Assembly (NCBI RefSeq): GCF_003202235.1
Contig: NZ_MASU01000013.1
Coordinates: forward strand, 682,001 to 746,000
Reading direction: 5' to 3'
DNA length: 64,000 nt
Source: Prauserella flavalba
Lineage (GTDB): Bacteria > Actinomycetota > Actinomycetes > Mycobacteriales > Pseudonocardiaceae
Shown: positions 38,800 through 47,844 of the stretch, in pieces
How the letters are laid out: every line of letters begins with the position of its first letter
Position numbering within the stretch: position 1 is the first letter of the stretch
Program-made: the position numbers and the translations under genes
Notes under the pieces: generated by a model
What the model was told of the DNA's origin: nothing
Seen by the model: only the letters and a program-made list of their open reading frames with translations
Database searches by the model: none

Positions 38800-39807
38800 T
38801 CACGTTGTTTCCTTCTTCCGGATCCGGTCCGTGTAGACGGCGACGAGGATGACGCAGCCGAGGATGACGTTCTGCCATTCCTGGGGAATCGACATGATCT
38901 GCAGGCCGTTGTTCAGCACCGAGATGATCAGCGCGCCGATCAGGGTGCCGACGATCGAGCCCTTGCCACCGGACAGCGACGTGCCGCCGATGACCACCGC
39001 CGCGATCGCCTGCAGCTCGTAGCCCATGCCCGTCGCGGGCTGGGCCGAGCCGAGCCGGGCCGAGATCATCACGCCCGCGAGCCCGATGAACAGCCCGGCG
39101 AAGGCGTAGATCGCGATCTTCCACTTGCGCACGTCGATGCCGGACAGCGAGGTGGCCTCCTCGTTGCTGCCGATCGAGTACGTGTAGCGCCCGAGCACGC
39201 TCTTGGTGAGCAGCACACCGGCGATCAGCGCGATCGCGAGCAGCACCAGCACCGCGTTCGGGAAGTTCACGCCCGGGATGAGGTTCCCCGTGGAGATGTC
39301 GGTGTAGCCCGGCACGTCGTTGAAGTAGATCGGCGTGCTGTCGGAGAGTACGAGGGCGAGCCCCTCGGCGACGAGCATCATCGCGAGCGTGGCGATGAAC
39401 GGGGGGATCTTCAGCAGCGCCACGTTGATCCCGTTGACGAGCCCCATCACCCCGCCGAACAGGATCGCCGCGGGCACGCCGAGCCACAGCGGCAGCCCGA
39501 GCTTCACCAGGAACACCCCGGACATCACCGCGCACAGCGCCATGCCGGTGCCGATGGAGAGGTCGATGCCGCCCGCGATGATCACGAACGTGGTGCCGAT
39601 CGCGAGCGTGCCGATGACCACCGTGGAGAACAGGATCGCCGTGAAGTTGCCGTAGGAGAAGAAGAACGGGCTCGCGAACGAGAAGAACGCGTAGATGACG
39701 ATGAGACTGGCGAACGCCAGCAGCTGCTGCAGGCGGCCCTTCACCGCCGCCGCGATCCCGCCGCTCGCCTGTGCCCGGTCCCGGGCCGGGGCTTTGACCG
39801 CTGTCAT
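38800..39807 (-). CDS. Sugar ABC transporter permease
   Basis: A 335-residue RbsC-type permease with about ten hydrophobic segments, beginning near residue 30 (LLAFASLIVIYAFFSFASPFF). Family motifs include GGIDLSIGTGMAL and the cytoplasmic EAA-like loop SGINVRKWK-like sequence (read SGIDVRKWKI), and IGGTSLSGGKGSIVGTLIG. The ATG overlaps the ATPase TGA (ATGA). A single permease would homodimerise with the ATPase. Confidence 0.92.
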   Translation of the reverse strand: MTAVKAPARDRAQASGGIAAAVKGRLQQLLAFASLIVIYAFFSFASPFFFSYGNFTAILFSTVVIGTLAIGTTFVIIAGGIDLSIGTGMALCAVMSGVFLVKLGLPLWLGVPAAILFGGVMGLVNGINVALLKIPPFIATLAMMLVAEGLALVLSDSTPIYFNDVPGYTDISTGNLIPGVNFPNAVLVLLAIALIAGVLLTKSVLGRYTYSIGSNEEATSLSGIDVRKWKIAIYAFAGLFIGLAGVMISARLGSAQPATGMGYELQAIAAVVIGGTSLSGGKGSIVGTLIGALIISVLNNGLQIMSIPQEWQNVILGCVILVAVYTDRIRKKETT

Positions 39808-41378
39808 GGCTGCCCTGCTTTCCCTACCTCGATGCCGAGCTCCGCGGCGTCGGCCGGATTCTCGTCCGGGCGCAGTGTCGCGAAGTGCATGATGTTCTCC
39901 TGGCCCGCTTCCGCCGCGTCGAGCACGCGCGTGACCCTGCCCTCGCTCATCACCACGACCCGGTGTGACATGCGCAGGATCTCCGGCAGCTCCGACGAGA
40001 TCATGATGATCGACTTGCCCTGCGCGGCCAGCTCGTTGAGCAGCTGGTAGATCTCCTCCTTCGCGCCGACGTCGATGCCGCGCGTCGGCTCGTCGAACAC
40101 GAGGACGTCGCAGTCCTTCGCGAGCCACTTGGCGATGACCACCTTCTGCTGGTTGCCGCCGGAGAGGTGCTTGACGGTCTGCTCCAGTGACGGTGTCTTG
40201 ATGCGCAGCGTGCCGACGTACTCGCGTGCCTTCTCCCTCGCCGCGCGGTCGCGCACGAACCCGGCACTGGTGAACTGGTCGCGCAGGGCGCCGAGCGCGA
40301 TGTTGGCGCGCACGTCCTGTTCGAGCAGCAGCCCGAAGCGCTTGCGGTCCTCGGAGAGGTAACCGATGCCGTGCCGGGCGGCCTCGGCGGGGTTGGCGAC
40401 GCGGATTCGCTTGCCCCGCAACGTGATCGTGCCACCGTCGAGCCGGTCGGCGCCGACGAGCGCCCTGCCCACCTCGGTGCGCCCCGCGCCCATCAGCCCG
40501 GCGAAGCCGAGGATCTCGCCCTCGCGCAGGTCGAACGAAACGTCCTTGAGCAGCGCCTTGGTGGACAGGCCCTCGACGCTCAGCACCACGTCGCGGTCGG
40601 GCCGCACGTTCTCCGGTTTCGCGCCGGTGTCGATGGCCCTGCCCACCATCAGCGCGATGATCTCCGGCGTGCTCGCGCTCGCCATGTCGAGCGTGTCGAT
40701 GTACTCGCCGTCGCGGATCACCGTCACGCGGTCGGCGATCCGCTTGATCTCCTCCATGCGGTGCGAGATGTAGATGACGCCCGTGCCGGGGCGCACGAAC
40801 CGGCGGATCAGCTCGTGCAGCGTCTCCACCTCGGCCTCGTTGAGCGCCGCCGTCGGCTCGTCCATGATCAGCACCCGCGGCTCGTAGGACAGCGCCTTGG
40901 CGATCTCCACCATCTGCTGGTTGGCGACGGTCAGCTCGCCGACCACGGCCTTCGGGTCCAGCGGCAGGTGCAGGCGCTCCAGCAGGGCCGCGGTGTCGGC
41001 GCCCAGCCTGCGCTCGTCGAGCAGCAGGCGCCCGCGTCTCGGCTCCCGCCCGATGAACACGTTCTGCGCCACGGTCAGGTGCGGCACCAGGTTGAACTCC
41101 TGGTGGATGATGCTGATGCCCAGCTCCAGCGCGTGCCGGGGGCTCGCCGCCTCGAACGGCTCGCCGCCGAGCCGGAACCGCCCCGTGTCGGCGGTGTGGA
41201 TGCCCGAGAGCAGCTTCATGAGCGTGGACTTGCCCGCCCCGTTCTCGCCCACCAGCGCGAGGACCTCGCCGGAGCGCAGCTCCAGCCGCATGTCGTGCAG
41301 CGCGCGCACGCCAGGGAAGCTCTTGTCGACGCCCTCGACCTCGAGCAGCGGCTCCGTCATCGTCGCGGCTCCTGTCAT
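39804..41378 (-). CDS. Sugar ABC transporter ATP-binding protein (two-domain)
   Basis: A 524-residue RbsA-type ATPase with two nucleotide-binding domains. Domain 1 has Walker A GENGAGKSTLM, signature LTVANQQMVEIAKAL and Walker B VLIMDEPTAAL; domain 2 has a degenerate Walker A GLMGAGRTEVG, signature LSGGNQQKVVIAKWL and Walker B VLVFDEPTRGI. The initiation codon at 41378 overlaps the lactonase TGA; an internal ATG at 41360 would also work. Powers uptake of the sugar with the permease and binding protein downstream. Confidence 0.93.
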   Translation of the reverse strand: MTGAATMTEPLLEVEGVDKSFPGVRALHDMRLELRSGEVLALVGENGAGKSTLMKLLSGIHTADTGRFRLGGEPFEAASPRHALELGISIIHQEFNLVPHLTVAQNVFIGREPRRGRLLLDERRLGADTAALLERLHLPLDPKAVVGELTVANQQMVEIAKALSYEPRVLIMDEPTAALNEAEVETLHELIRRFVRPGTGVIYISHRMEEIKRIADRVTVIRDGEYIDTLDMASASTPEIIALMVGRAIDTGAKPENVRPDRDVVLSVEGLSTKALLKDVSFDLREGEILGFAGLMGAGRTEVGRALVGADRLDGGTITLRGKRIRVANPAEAARHGIGYLSEDRKRFGLLLEQDVRANIALGALRDQFTSAGFVRDRAAREKAREYVGTLRIKTPSLEQTVKHLSGGNQQKVVIAKWLAKDCDVLVFDEPTRGIDVGAKEEIYQLLNELAAQGKSIIMISSELPEILRMSHRVVVMSEGRVTRVLDAAEAGQENIMHFATLRPDENPADAAELGIEVGKAGQP

Positions 41379-42223
41379 CGCACCGGCTCCGGCACTCCGT
41401 AGACCGCGCTCGCCGTGCCGTGGGTGACGCTCGCGCGCTCGTCCGGCGCCAGCTCGCCGATCAGCTCGGCCAGCACCCGCCACGTGGGCTGGTAGCCGCC
41501 GAACGGCACGGTCATCGGCCAGTCCCCGCCGTACATCAGCCGGCGAGGGCCGAAGCACTCGAGCGCGGTGTCGACCACGGGGCGCAGCGCGGCGACCGTC
41601 AGCGGCTCGCCCGGCACCTGCAGTCCGGAGACCTTCCCGACCGTGTTGGGCCGTGCGGCCACCTCGCGCAGGGCGGCACGCCACGCGTCGTAGTCCGCGC
41701 TTCCCCGCGGCGGTTTGCCGAGGTGGTCCACCACGATCGTCAGCTCCGGCACCGCCTCGGCCAGCTCGGCGAGACCCGCGAGGTGGCGTGGCCACGCGTC
41801 GGGCACGTCGAACGGGAGCCCGCGCTCGGCGAGCAGTCCCAGCGACCGGCGCACGGCGGGCAGCGCGAGGAAGTCGTCGCGCGGGTCGTCGTGCACGAGG
41901 TGCCGGATGCCGCGCAGTGCCGGGTGCTCCTGCCAGCGGTCGAGCTGGTGCCGTGCCGTCTCGGGGTGGTCGAGGCGGACCCAGCCGACCACGCCGGTGA
42001 TCCAGTCGTGCGCGCTCGCCTGTCCGAGGAGGAACTCCGTGTCTGCCTCGGAGTCCTCGGCCTGCACGAGGATCGCGGTGGATACGCCCGCCCCGGTCAG
42101 CTCGGCCAGCGCCGTCTCGGCGGTGAACGTCGCGTGCAGCGGCGAGCCCTGCGGCAGCCACGCGTACTCGCTGACCGTGAGGTCCCACAGGTGCAGGTGC
42201 GTGTCGACGGCGGGCGCGCTCAT
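41375..42223 (-). CDS. Amidohydrolase-family sugar lactonase (L-fuconolactonase-like)
   Basis: A 282-residue TIM-barrel amidohydrolase: VDTHLHLWDL gives the HxH metal motif, HPETARHQLDRWQEHPALRGIRHLV and IVVDHLGKPP are typical of the L-fuconolactone/L-rhamnonolactone hydrolase group, and YGGDWPMTVPFG contains the C-terminal Asp. It would open the lactone formed by the dehydrogenase encoded next. ATGA overlaps on both sides place it firmly in the operon. Confidence 0.87.
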   Translation of the reverse strand: MSAPAVDTHLHLWDLTVSEYAWLPQGSPLHATFTAETALAELTGAGVSTAILVQAEDSEADTEFLLGQASAHDWITGVVGWVRLDHPETARHQLDRWQEHPALRGIRHLVHDDPRDDFLALPAVRRSLGLLAERGLPFDVPDAWPRHLAGLAELAEAVPELTIVVDHLGKPPRGSADYDAWRAALREVAARPNTVGKVSGLQVPGEPLTVAALRPVVDTALECFGPRRLMYGGDWPMTVPFGGYQPTWRVLAELIGELAPDERASVTHGTASAVYGVPEPVR

Positions 42224-43176
42224 GACCGGGTCAGTCCTTTGTCTCGCAGGGTCGTCCACAGCTCGTCCGGCACGGACGAGCGCAGGCGCTCGTGGTTTTC
42301 GCGGACCTCCCGCGCCGACGCGGCACCCGCCACGACGGTGCGCACCACGGGGTCCCGCAGCGAGAAATGCAGCGCGGCCGTGGGCAGGTCGGTGCCGAAC
42401 GCGGCGCAGACATCGGCGATCGCCCTCGCCTTGGCGAGCACGGCGGGCGGCACCGTGCCGTACTCGTAGCGGCTCCGCGCCGACGGAACCGGCGTGGCGA
42501 GCAGGCCCGAGTTGAACACCGCGGCGTTGACGACCCCGGCCGAGCGCGCCCGGCACTCGGGGAGCACCGCGTCGAGCGCGGGCTGTTCGAGCAGCGTGTA
42601 CCGGCCCGCGATCATCAGCAGGTCGAGCATCCCGGTGCGGGCACCGGCGAGCAGCGCCTCCGTGGACTTGGAGCCGAGACCGACGGCGTTGACCACGCCC
42701 TGCTCGCGCAGCGCCGCGACCGCCGGCACGCCCTCGGCCAGTGCGGGGGCGAGGTCGTACTCGTCGGGGTCGTGCAGGTACACGATGTCGACGGCGTCGA
42801 GGCCGAGCCGCTCCAGCGAGGCGGCGAGGCCGCGGCGCACACCGTCGGCGCTGAAGTCCCACACCCTGCGGTGGCCGGCGGGAACGGCGTAGTGGTGGGC
42901 GTCGTCGAGCCGGCCCGCACCGGCCGGATCGGGCACGAGCAGCCTGCCGACCTTGGTGGAGACGACGTAGTCCTCGCGCGGCTTGTCGGCGAGGAACGCA
43001 CCGAGGCGGCGTTCGGCCAGGCCCAGCCCGTAGTGCGGGGCGGTGTCGAAATAGCGGATGCCGCAGTCCCACGCGGCGGCGAGCACGGAGTGCGCGGTCT
43101 CGTCGCTCATGGGCTCGTAGAGGTTGCCCAGGCTCGCGGTGCCGAGCCCGAACCGGCCGAGCGCCGGGCTAGCCAT
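42220..43176 (-). CDS. Aldo/keto reductase, probable L-fucose dehydrogenase
   Basis: About 318 residues of the aldo-keto reductase family: catalytic Asp in [18 protein letters not shown], Tyr in the same segment, Lys in [11 protein letters not shown] and a His in [11 protein letters not shown]. Close in layout to D-threo-aldose 1-dehydrogenase and bacterial L-fucose dehydrogenases. It would oxidise L-fucose to L-fuconolactone with NAD(P)+. ATG at 43176; it overlaps the dehydratase stop by 8 bases. Confidence 0.86.
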   Translation of the reverse strand: MASPALGRFGLGTASLGNLYEPMSDETAHSVLAAAWDCGIRYFDTAPHYGLGLAERRLGAFLADKPREDYVVSTKVGRLLVPDPAGAGRLDDAHHYAVPAGHRRVWDFSADGVRRGLAASLERLGLDAVDIVYLHDPDEYDLAPALAEGVPAVAALREQGVVNAVGLGSKSTEALLAGARTGMLDLLMIAGRYTLLEQPALDAVLPECRARSAGVVNAAVFNSGLLATPVPSARSRYEYGTVPPAVLAKARAIADVCAAFGTDLPTAALHFSLRDPVVRTVVAGAASAREVRENHERLRSSVPDELWTTLRDKGLTRS

Positions 43177-44446
43177 GCTCGTACTCCACAATGGACTTCC
43201 CGAGCATCTCCGTGCCCGCGCCGGGCGACTTGGGTGCGTGGTAGCGGCCGTCTCGCACGTCGACCGGGGTCACGAAGTGCTCGTGCAGGTGATCGACGAA
43301 CTCGATCAGGCGGCCCTCGGTGGTGCCGGAGACGGCGACGTAGTCGAACATCGCGAGGTGCTGCACGGCCTCGCACAGGCCGACGCCGCCGGCGTGCGGG
43401 CACACGGGTACCCCGAACTTGGCCGCCAGCAACAGGATCGCGATGTTCTCGTTGACCCCGGCCACGCGCGTGGCGTCGAGCTGGAGGATACCGAGGGCTT
43501 TCGCCTGGAGGAACTGCTTGAACAGCACGCGGTTGGCGGTGTGCTCGCCCGTGGCGACCGGCACCGGCGCCACGGCTTTCGCGATCGCGGCGTGCGCGAG
43601 CACGTCGTCGGGGCTCGTCGGCTCCTCGATCCAGGCGAGGTCGAACTCCTTCAGCGCCTCGATCCAACGCACGGCGTCGGCGACGCCCCAGCGCTGGTTG
43701 GCGTCGACGGCGATCCGCACGTCCGGCCCGCACACCTCGCGCGCGATGCGCAGCCTGCGCACGTCGTCGTCCAGATCGCCGCCCACCTTGAGCTTGATCT
43801 GCGTGAATCCCTCGGCCACGGCGTCGCGGCACAGCCGGGCGAGCTTGTCGTCGTCGTATCCGAGCCAGCCGGGGGTGGTGGTGTAGGCCGGGTAGCCCTC
43901 GCGCAGCAGCGTGGCCTCGCGCTCGGCGCGGCCCGGCTCCGCCACGCGCAGGAGCGCGAGCGCCTCCTCCCGCGTGAGCGCGTCGGTGAGGTAGCGGAAG
44001 TCGACGAGGTCGACGATCTCCTCGGGCGTCATGCCGGACAGCAGCTGCCACAACGGTTTTCCCGCCCGCTTGGCCTTGAGGTCCCACAGCGCGTTCACGG
44101 CCGCGCCGATGGCCATGTGCATGATGCCCTTCTCCGGGCCGAGCCAGCGCAGCTGCGAATCGTGCACGAGCTCGCGCCACACGGCGCCGAGGTCCGCGAG
44201 CGTCTCGTCGACGTCGCGGCCGACGAGGTGCTCCTCCAGCGCCCGCAGCGCGGCGACCTGCACGTCGTTGCCGCGGCCGATGGTGAAGACGAAGCCGTGT
44301 CCCTCCAGGCCGTCGCCCGCGTCCGTGCGCAGTCGCAGGTAGGCCGCTGAGTAGTCGGGATCCGGGTTCATGGCGTCGGATCCGTCGAGGGTCTGCGAGG
44401 TCGGAAAGCGCACGTCGTGCGTCTGCAACGCGATGAGGCGAGCCAC
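43169..44446 (-). CDS. L-fuconate dehydratase-like enolase superfamily protein
   Basis: A 425-residue enolase-superfamily dehydratase. [23 protein letters not shown] at the N-terminus and [15 protein letters not shown] match L-fuconate dehydratases; the barrel has IKLKVGG (KxK base), [17 protein letters not shown] and GEHTANR as metal ligands, and [13 protein letters not shown] with the acid/base His. First gene of the leftward operon: GTG start with AGGAG. The reaction would be L-fuconate to 2-keto-3-deoxy-L-fuconate. A homologous acid-sugar substrate is possible. Confidence 0.9.
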   Translation of the reverse strand: MARLIALQTHDVRFPTSQTLDGSDAMNPDPDYSAAYLRLRTDAGDGLEGHGFVFTIGRGNDVQVAALRALEEHLVGRDVDETLADLGAVWRELVHDSQLRWLGPEKGIMHMAIGAAVNALWDLKAKRAGKPLWQLLSGMTPEEIVDLVDFRYLTDALTREEALALLRVAEPGRAEREATLLREGYPAYTTTPGWLGYDDDKLARLCRDAVAEGFTQIKLKVGGDLDDDVRRLRIAREVCGPDVRIAVDANQRWGVADAVRWIEALKEFDLAWIEEPTSPDDVLAHAAIAKAVAPVPVATGEHTANRVLFKQFLQAKALGILQLDATRVAGVNENIAILLLAAKFGVPVCPHAGGVGLCEAVQHLAMFDYVAVSGTTEGRLIEFVDHLHEHFVTPVDVRDGRYHAPKSPGAGTEMLGKSIVEYEHG

Positions 44447-44480
44447 GGTGCTCCTGTCGTATGAGCTACGTCACCGCCGA

Positions 44481-44510
44481 ACGATAGACATCCGATGTCT
44501 GTACCGTCAA
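44481..44510 (-). promoter_or_regulatory. Promoter and palindromic operator of the fucose operon
   Basis: On the minus strand TTGACG (44505-44510), 18-base spacer, TATCGT (44481-44486). In the spacer is the perfect palindrome AGACATC-C-GATGTCT (44486-44500). A further GATGTC half-site lies at 44516-44521. The same core occurs at the gntR promoter. Confidence 0.65.
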
Positions 44511-44624
44511 GGCTCGATGTCGAGGCAGATTATGCCTACCATCCGCAATACCTGTCGCCGTTTTCGCTGATGATCTACAGTCGGCCCGGCAGAGACACCC
44601 GACCACTGGCGTGAGGAGTGCACC

Positions 44625-45473
44625 GTGAAACTGGCCCGGCTCGGACCCGTCGGTGAGGAGCGGCCCGTCCTGCTCGACGGCGGGCGGACCTACGACCTGA
44701 GCGGTCTCACCGCCGACCTCGACGGCGCTTTCCTCGCCGGAGACGGGCTCGGCACGGTGCGCACCGCGTTCGAGGCGGGCGAGCTTCCGGAGCTGAAAGA
44801 CTTTGGGGCACAACGGATCGGGGCGCCGATCGCCCGCCCGAGCGCGGTCGTGTGCGTGGGCATGAACTACGCGGCGCACGCCGCCGAGTCGGGCTCACAG
44901 CCGCCCGAGACGCCGATCCTGTTCCTCAAGACGCCCAACACCGTCGCCGGTCCCGACGACGCCGTCACCATCCCGCCGGGCAGCGAGCGCACCGACTGGG
45001 AGGTGGAGCTCGGCGTCGTGATCGGGACGCGGGCGGCCTACCTGGACTCGCCCGCCGACAGCATGGCTCACGTCGCGGGCTTCGTGCTCGGCAACGACGT
45101 GTCGGAGCGGCAGTACCAGCTCGTCGACTCCGGCGGGCAGTGGAGCAAGGGCAAGTGCGCGCCCGGCTTCAACCCCGTCGGCCCGTGGCTCGTCACCCCC
45201 GACGAGGTGGACCACACCTCGCTGCGGCTGCGCAGCTGGGTCAACGGCGAGCCCCGCCAGGACTCCACCACGGCCGATCTGATCTTCGGCGTCGAGTTCC
45301 TGGTGTGGCACATCAGCAGGTACCTGACGCTGGAGCCGGGCGACCTGATCATGACCGGCACGCCACAGGGGGTCGCGCTGTCGGGGAAGTTCCCGTACCT
45401 CACGGCGGGAGACGTGGTGGAGCTGGAGATCGAGGGGCTCGGCCGCCAGCGCCAGGAATTCGTCGCGTACTAG
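44625..45473 (+). CDS. Fumarylacetoacetate hydrolase family protein (2,4-diketo-3-deoxy-L-fuconate hydrolase-like)
   Basis: A 282-residue FAH-fold hydrolase: CVGMNYAAHAAESG, metal-binding DWEVELGVVIG, NDVSERQYQL and IMTGTPQGVALSGKFPYL. With the SDR that follows it completes the non-phosphorylative pathway: the SDR oxidises 2-keto-3-deoxy-L-fuconate to the 2,4-diketo acid and this enzyme would cleave it to pyruvate and L-lactate. Divergent from the dehydratase gene and 23 bases before the SDR gene. Other FAH-family activities are possible. Confidence 0.86.
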   Translation: MKLARLGPVGEERPVLLDGGRTYDLSGLTADLDGAFLAGDGLGTVRTAFEAGELPELKDFGAQRIGAPIARPSAVVCVGMNYAAHAAESGSQPPETPILFLKTPNTVAGPDDAVTIPPGSERTDWEVELGVVIGTRAAYLDSPADSMAHVAGFVLGNDVSERQYQLVDSGGQWSKGKCAPGFNPVGPWLVTPDEVDHTSLRLRSWVNGEPRQDSTTADLIFGVEFLVWHISRYLTLEPGDLIMTGTPQGVALSGKFPYLTAGDVVELEIEGLGRQRQEFVAY

Positions 45474-45496
45474 TACGTCTCAGGAAGGCAGGCAGC

Positions 45497-46249
45497 ATGG
45501 CGGAGTTCGACGGCCTCGTCGCCGCGGTCACCGGCGGAGCGTCCGGCATCGGTGCCGCGGTGGTGGCCGCGCTGCGCGAGCGCGGGGCGCGGGTCGCGGC
45601 GCTGGACCTGCGGGCGGCGCCCGAGGCCGACGGGGTGCTCGGCGTGCAGGCCGACGTCACCGACGACGCGTCGGTGCGGGAGGCGATCGGCACGGTGGCC
45701 GACCGGTTCGGCGGGCTCGACATCCTGGTCAACAACGCGGGTATCGGGGCACAGGGCACGGTCGCCGACAACGACGACGCGGAGTGGCTGCGGGTGCTCG
45801 ACGTCAACGTGCTCGGCATGGTGCGCACCGCCCGCGCGGCGCTGCCGTACCTGCGGCGGTCGGACTCGGCGGCGATCGTCAACGTCGGCTCGATCGCGGC
45901 GACGGCGGGGTTGCCGCAGCGGGCGCTCTACAGCGCGTCGAAGGGTGCGGTGCTCGCGTTGTCCCGGGCGATGGCGGCCGACCACCTGCGCGAGGGGATC
46001 CGCGTCAACTGCGTCAACCCGGGCACCGCCGACACCCCGTGGATCGGCAGGCTGCTCGACAGGGCCGACGATCCCGAGGCGGAGCGGGCCGCGCTCTGCG
46101 CGCGGCAGCCGCACGGCCGCCTCGTCTCGCCCGAGGAGGTCGCACACGCGGTGGTCTACCTCGCGAGCCCCGTTGCCGGTTCCACGAGCGGCGTCGGCCT
46201 CGCCGTCGACGGCGGCATGCAGGACCTCCGCCTCCGCCCGGTGACCTGA
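45497..46249 (+). CDS. SDR, probable 2-keto-3-deoxy-L-fuconate dehydrogenase
   Basis: A 250-residue classical SDR: GGASGIGAAVV, NNAGIGAQGTV, S-x12-Y-x3-K site (SIAATAGLPQRALYSASK) and VNCVNPGTADTPWIGRL, the last closely resembling KDF-dehydrogenases of sugar-acid pathways. It starts 23 bases after the FAH-family gene with an AAGGCAGG site. The fucose assignment rests on the gene neighbourhood. Confidence 0.86.
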   Translation: MAEFDGLVAAVTGGASGIGAAVVAALRERGARVAALDLRAAPEADGVLGVQADVTDDASVREAIGTVADRFGGLDILVNNAGIGAQGTVADNDDAEWLRVLDVNVLGMVRTARAALPYLRRSDSAAIVNVGSIAATAGLPQRALYSASKGAVLALSRAMAADHLREGIRVNCVNPGTADTPWIGRLLDRADDPEAERAALCARQPHGRLVSPEEVAHAVVYLASPVAGSTSGVGLAVDGGMQDLRLRPVT

Positions 46250-46254
46250 TCGCT

Positions 46255-46303
46255 CCCCAAGGCCACCTTTGTTGCGTTCAACGCAACAAAGGTGGCCTTG
46301 GGG
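46255..46303. repeat. Family-B intergenic palindrome (perfect, 22-bp arms)
   Basis: Arms 46255-46276 and 46282-46303 around TTCAA, starting CCCCAAGGCCACCTTTGTTG. Between the convergent SDR and gntR genes, 5 bases after the SDR stop. Confidence 0.9.
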
Positions 46304-46320
46304 GCCAGTTGGGTGCGGGG

Positions 46321-47001
46321 TCAGCTTTCCACCAGGGTTTGGCGGATCCATTGCTCCACGCCGGCGATGTGGACCGTGGCCCAGGCGCGCGCGACGTCGG
46401 GCTGGCCCGCCGCGAGCGCCTGCTGGATCGCGCGGTGCTCGGCCAGCGTGCGCTCCACCGCCGCCTCCTGCGTGATACCCCGCCACGTCCGCGCGCGCTG
46501 CGTCCGGCCCGAGACACTCTCCACCAGCGACGACAGCACCTGGTTGCCCGAGCCCGCGGCGATCCGGCGGTGGAACTCGAGGTCGTTCGCGACGAGTTGT
46601 TCGACGGTGGGCTTGTCGCCGAGCGAGTCGATGAGCCTCGCGAGGCCTCCGATGTCTTCCTGCGACATGTTGGTGGCGGCCATCGCGGTCGCCGCCGGTT
46701 CGAGGATGCGCCTCGCCTCGAGGAACTGCAGGACGGTGTCGTCGCGGTGGAAGTCCACGACGAAGCTCATGGCGTCCATGAGCAGTGCGGGCTCGAGGCT
46801 CGTCACGTAGGTACCGTCGCCCTGTTTGACGTCGAGTACGTGAATGAGCGACAGCGCCCGCACGGCTTCACGCAGCGAGTTCCTGGACAGTCCGAGCCGC
46901 TCGGCGAGGTCGGGCTCGCGGGGGAGCCGGTCGCCGGGGCGCAGTTCGCCGTCCACGATCATCTGCTTGATCGCCTCGATGGCGGCGTCGGTGACGGACA
47001 T
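46321..47001 (-). CDS. FadR-subfamily GntR transcriptional regulator (FCD domain)
   Basis: A 226-residue regulator: winged HTH IKQMIVDGELRPGDRLPRE with NSLREAVRALSLI, then an all-helical FCD ligand-binding domain (RRILEPAATAMAA, NDLEFHRRIAAGSGN with Asp and His metal ligands, EHRAIQQALAAG). Its gene is at the end of the fucose locus, convergent with the SDR gene, and its promoter has the same ATCCGATGT core as the palindrome in the fucose promoter, so it probably represses the locus and itself; the ligand is probably an acid sugar such as L-fuconate. Confidence 0.9.
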   Translation of the reverse strand: MSVTDAAIEAIKQMIVDGELRPGDRLPREPDLAERLGLSRNSLREAVRALSLIHVLDVKQGDGTYVTSLEPALLMDAMSFVVDFHRDDTVLQFLEARRILEPAATAMAATNMSQEDIGGLARLIDSLGDKPTVEQLVANDLEFHRRIAAGSGNQVLSSLVESVSGRTQRARTWRGITQEAAVERTLAEHRAIQQALAAGQPDVARAWATVHIAGVEQWIRQTLVES

Positions 47002-47057
47002 GGTTCTCCTCGCTGTTCCGGCCGCGCCGGGCGGCGGGCCGCGGCCGCGTCGGCGTC

Positions 47058-47071
47058 AGGATACATCGGAT
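47058..47071 (-). promoter_or_regulatory. gntR -10 element with operator half-site
   Basis: Minus strand ATCCGATGT (47063-47071) runs into TATCCT (47058-47063), a plausible -10. The 9-bp core is identical to the centre of the palindrome at 44486-44500, and the two 15-bp windows match at 12 positions. Confidence 0.55.
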
Positions 47072-47117
47072 CTTTACTGTCCTTCGTTATGACGGTGCCG
47101 CAGAGTAAAATCCGCGT

Positions 47118-47729
47118 GTGGTGCCGCGGAACCGCGAGCTCGAACGAAGCGAGGCGGCGCGTCACGCCCTCGTTGTCGCCGCGGTGGACCTGTTCACGGA
47201 GAAGGGTTTCGCCGACACGGCCACGAGCGAGGTCGTCAACCGCGCCGGGCTGACCAGGGCCGCGTTCTACCACCACTTCACCGACAAGGAAACGCTGTTC
47301 GAGGCCGCCGCCGAGGCGGTGGAGGCCCGCGTGGGGGACCGCGTGCGCGCGGCGGCGGCCGGTCTGGACGGTGATCCGGCCGAGAGCCTGCGGGTGAGCG
47401 CGCAGGCGTTCCTCGACGCGTGCCTCGAACCGGAGGTGCGCAGGCTGCTCCTGCGCGAGGCGCCGTCGGTGCTGGGCTGGCAGTGGTGGAACGGCGCCGA
47501 CCGCCCGCGCGGGCCGTGGGGCCTGCTCGTCGAGACGCTCGCGGCGGCGATCCGCGGCGGCGTACTGCCCGCACAGCCCGCCGAACCGCTCGCGCATCTG
47601 CTCCACGGCGCCCTGCTGCGGGCAGGCGTGGTCATGACCTCGGGCGCGCGCGGCGAGGGCGCCCGCGACGCGATGGCGGCAGCGGTGCGGCGGCTGGTCG
47701 ACTCGCTGCTCGCCGGTGACCGTTCTTGA
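47118..47729 (+). CDS. TetR-family transcriptional regulator
   Basis: A 203-residue TetR-type repressor: HTH ALVVAAVDLFTEKGFADTATSEVV and AGLTRAAFYHHFTDKETLF, then a divergent helical ligand domain. GTG starts at 47118 and 47121 are both possible. Divergent from gntR with about 115 bases between starts; no obvious target operon on its other side, because the csoR operon has its own copper-type promoter that overlaps the TetR stop codon. Ligand unknown. Confidence 0.87.
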   Translation: MVPRNRELERSEAARHALVVAAVDLFTEKGFADTATSEVVNRAGLTRAAFYHHFTDKETLFEAAAEAVEARVGDRVRAAAAGLDGDPAESLRVSAQAFLDACLEPEVRRLLLREAPSVLGWQWWNGADRPRGPWGLLVETLAAAIRGGVLPAQPAEPLAHLLHGALLRAGVVMTSGARGEGARDAMAAAVRRLVDSLLAGDRS

Positions 47730-47756
47730 CAATGCCCTACCCCCCTAGGGTATAAA
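47726..47756 (+). promoter_or_regulatory. csoR operon promoter with overlapping CsoR operator
   Basis: TTGACA (47726-47731) and TATAAA (47751-47756, or GTATAA one base earlier) with TACCC-CCC-TAGGGTA (47738-47752) as inverted repeat in the spacer. A CsoR dimer bound here would block RNA polymerase; copper release would induce it. Confidence 0.7.
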
Positions 47757-47790
47757 TCTCTCACCGGAGCACTCGGCGTGGCTTCAAGCC

Positions 47791-47807
47791 ATACCGGTAG
47801 GGGGTAC
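47791..47807 (+). promoter_or_regulatory. Second GTACC/GGTAC-type CsoR site
   Basis: ATACCGGTAGGGGGTAC, an imperfect inverted repeat with the same C/G-run character, about 28 bases downstream of the predicted transcription start and 38 bases before the csoR ATG. Confidence 0.5.
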
Positions 47808-47844
47808 ACTCGAGCTGATCCGGCGGTAGTGAGGGAGAAGAGCG

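Noticed and set aside
38092-40050. 652-codon frame opposite the sugar permease and binding-protein genes
   Set aside because: Shadow of the ABC transporter genes; no recognisable domain, His/Arg/Asp-rich.
47726-47756. CsoR promoter read as a TetR operator for the adjacent tetR gene
   Set aside because: The palindrome composition (TACCC..GGGTA) and spacing are of CsoR type and it lies at the end of tetR, not before it.
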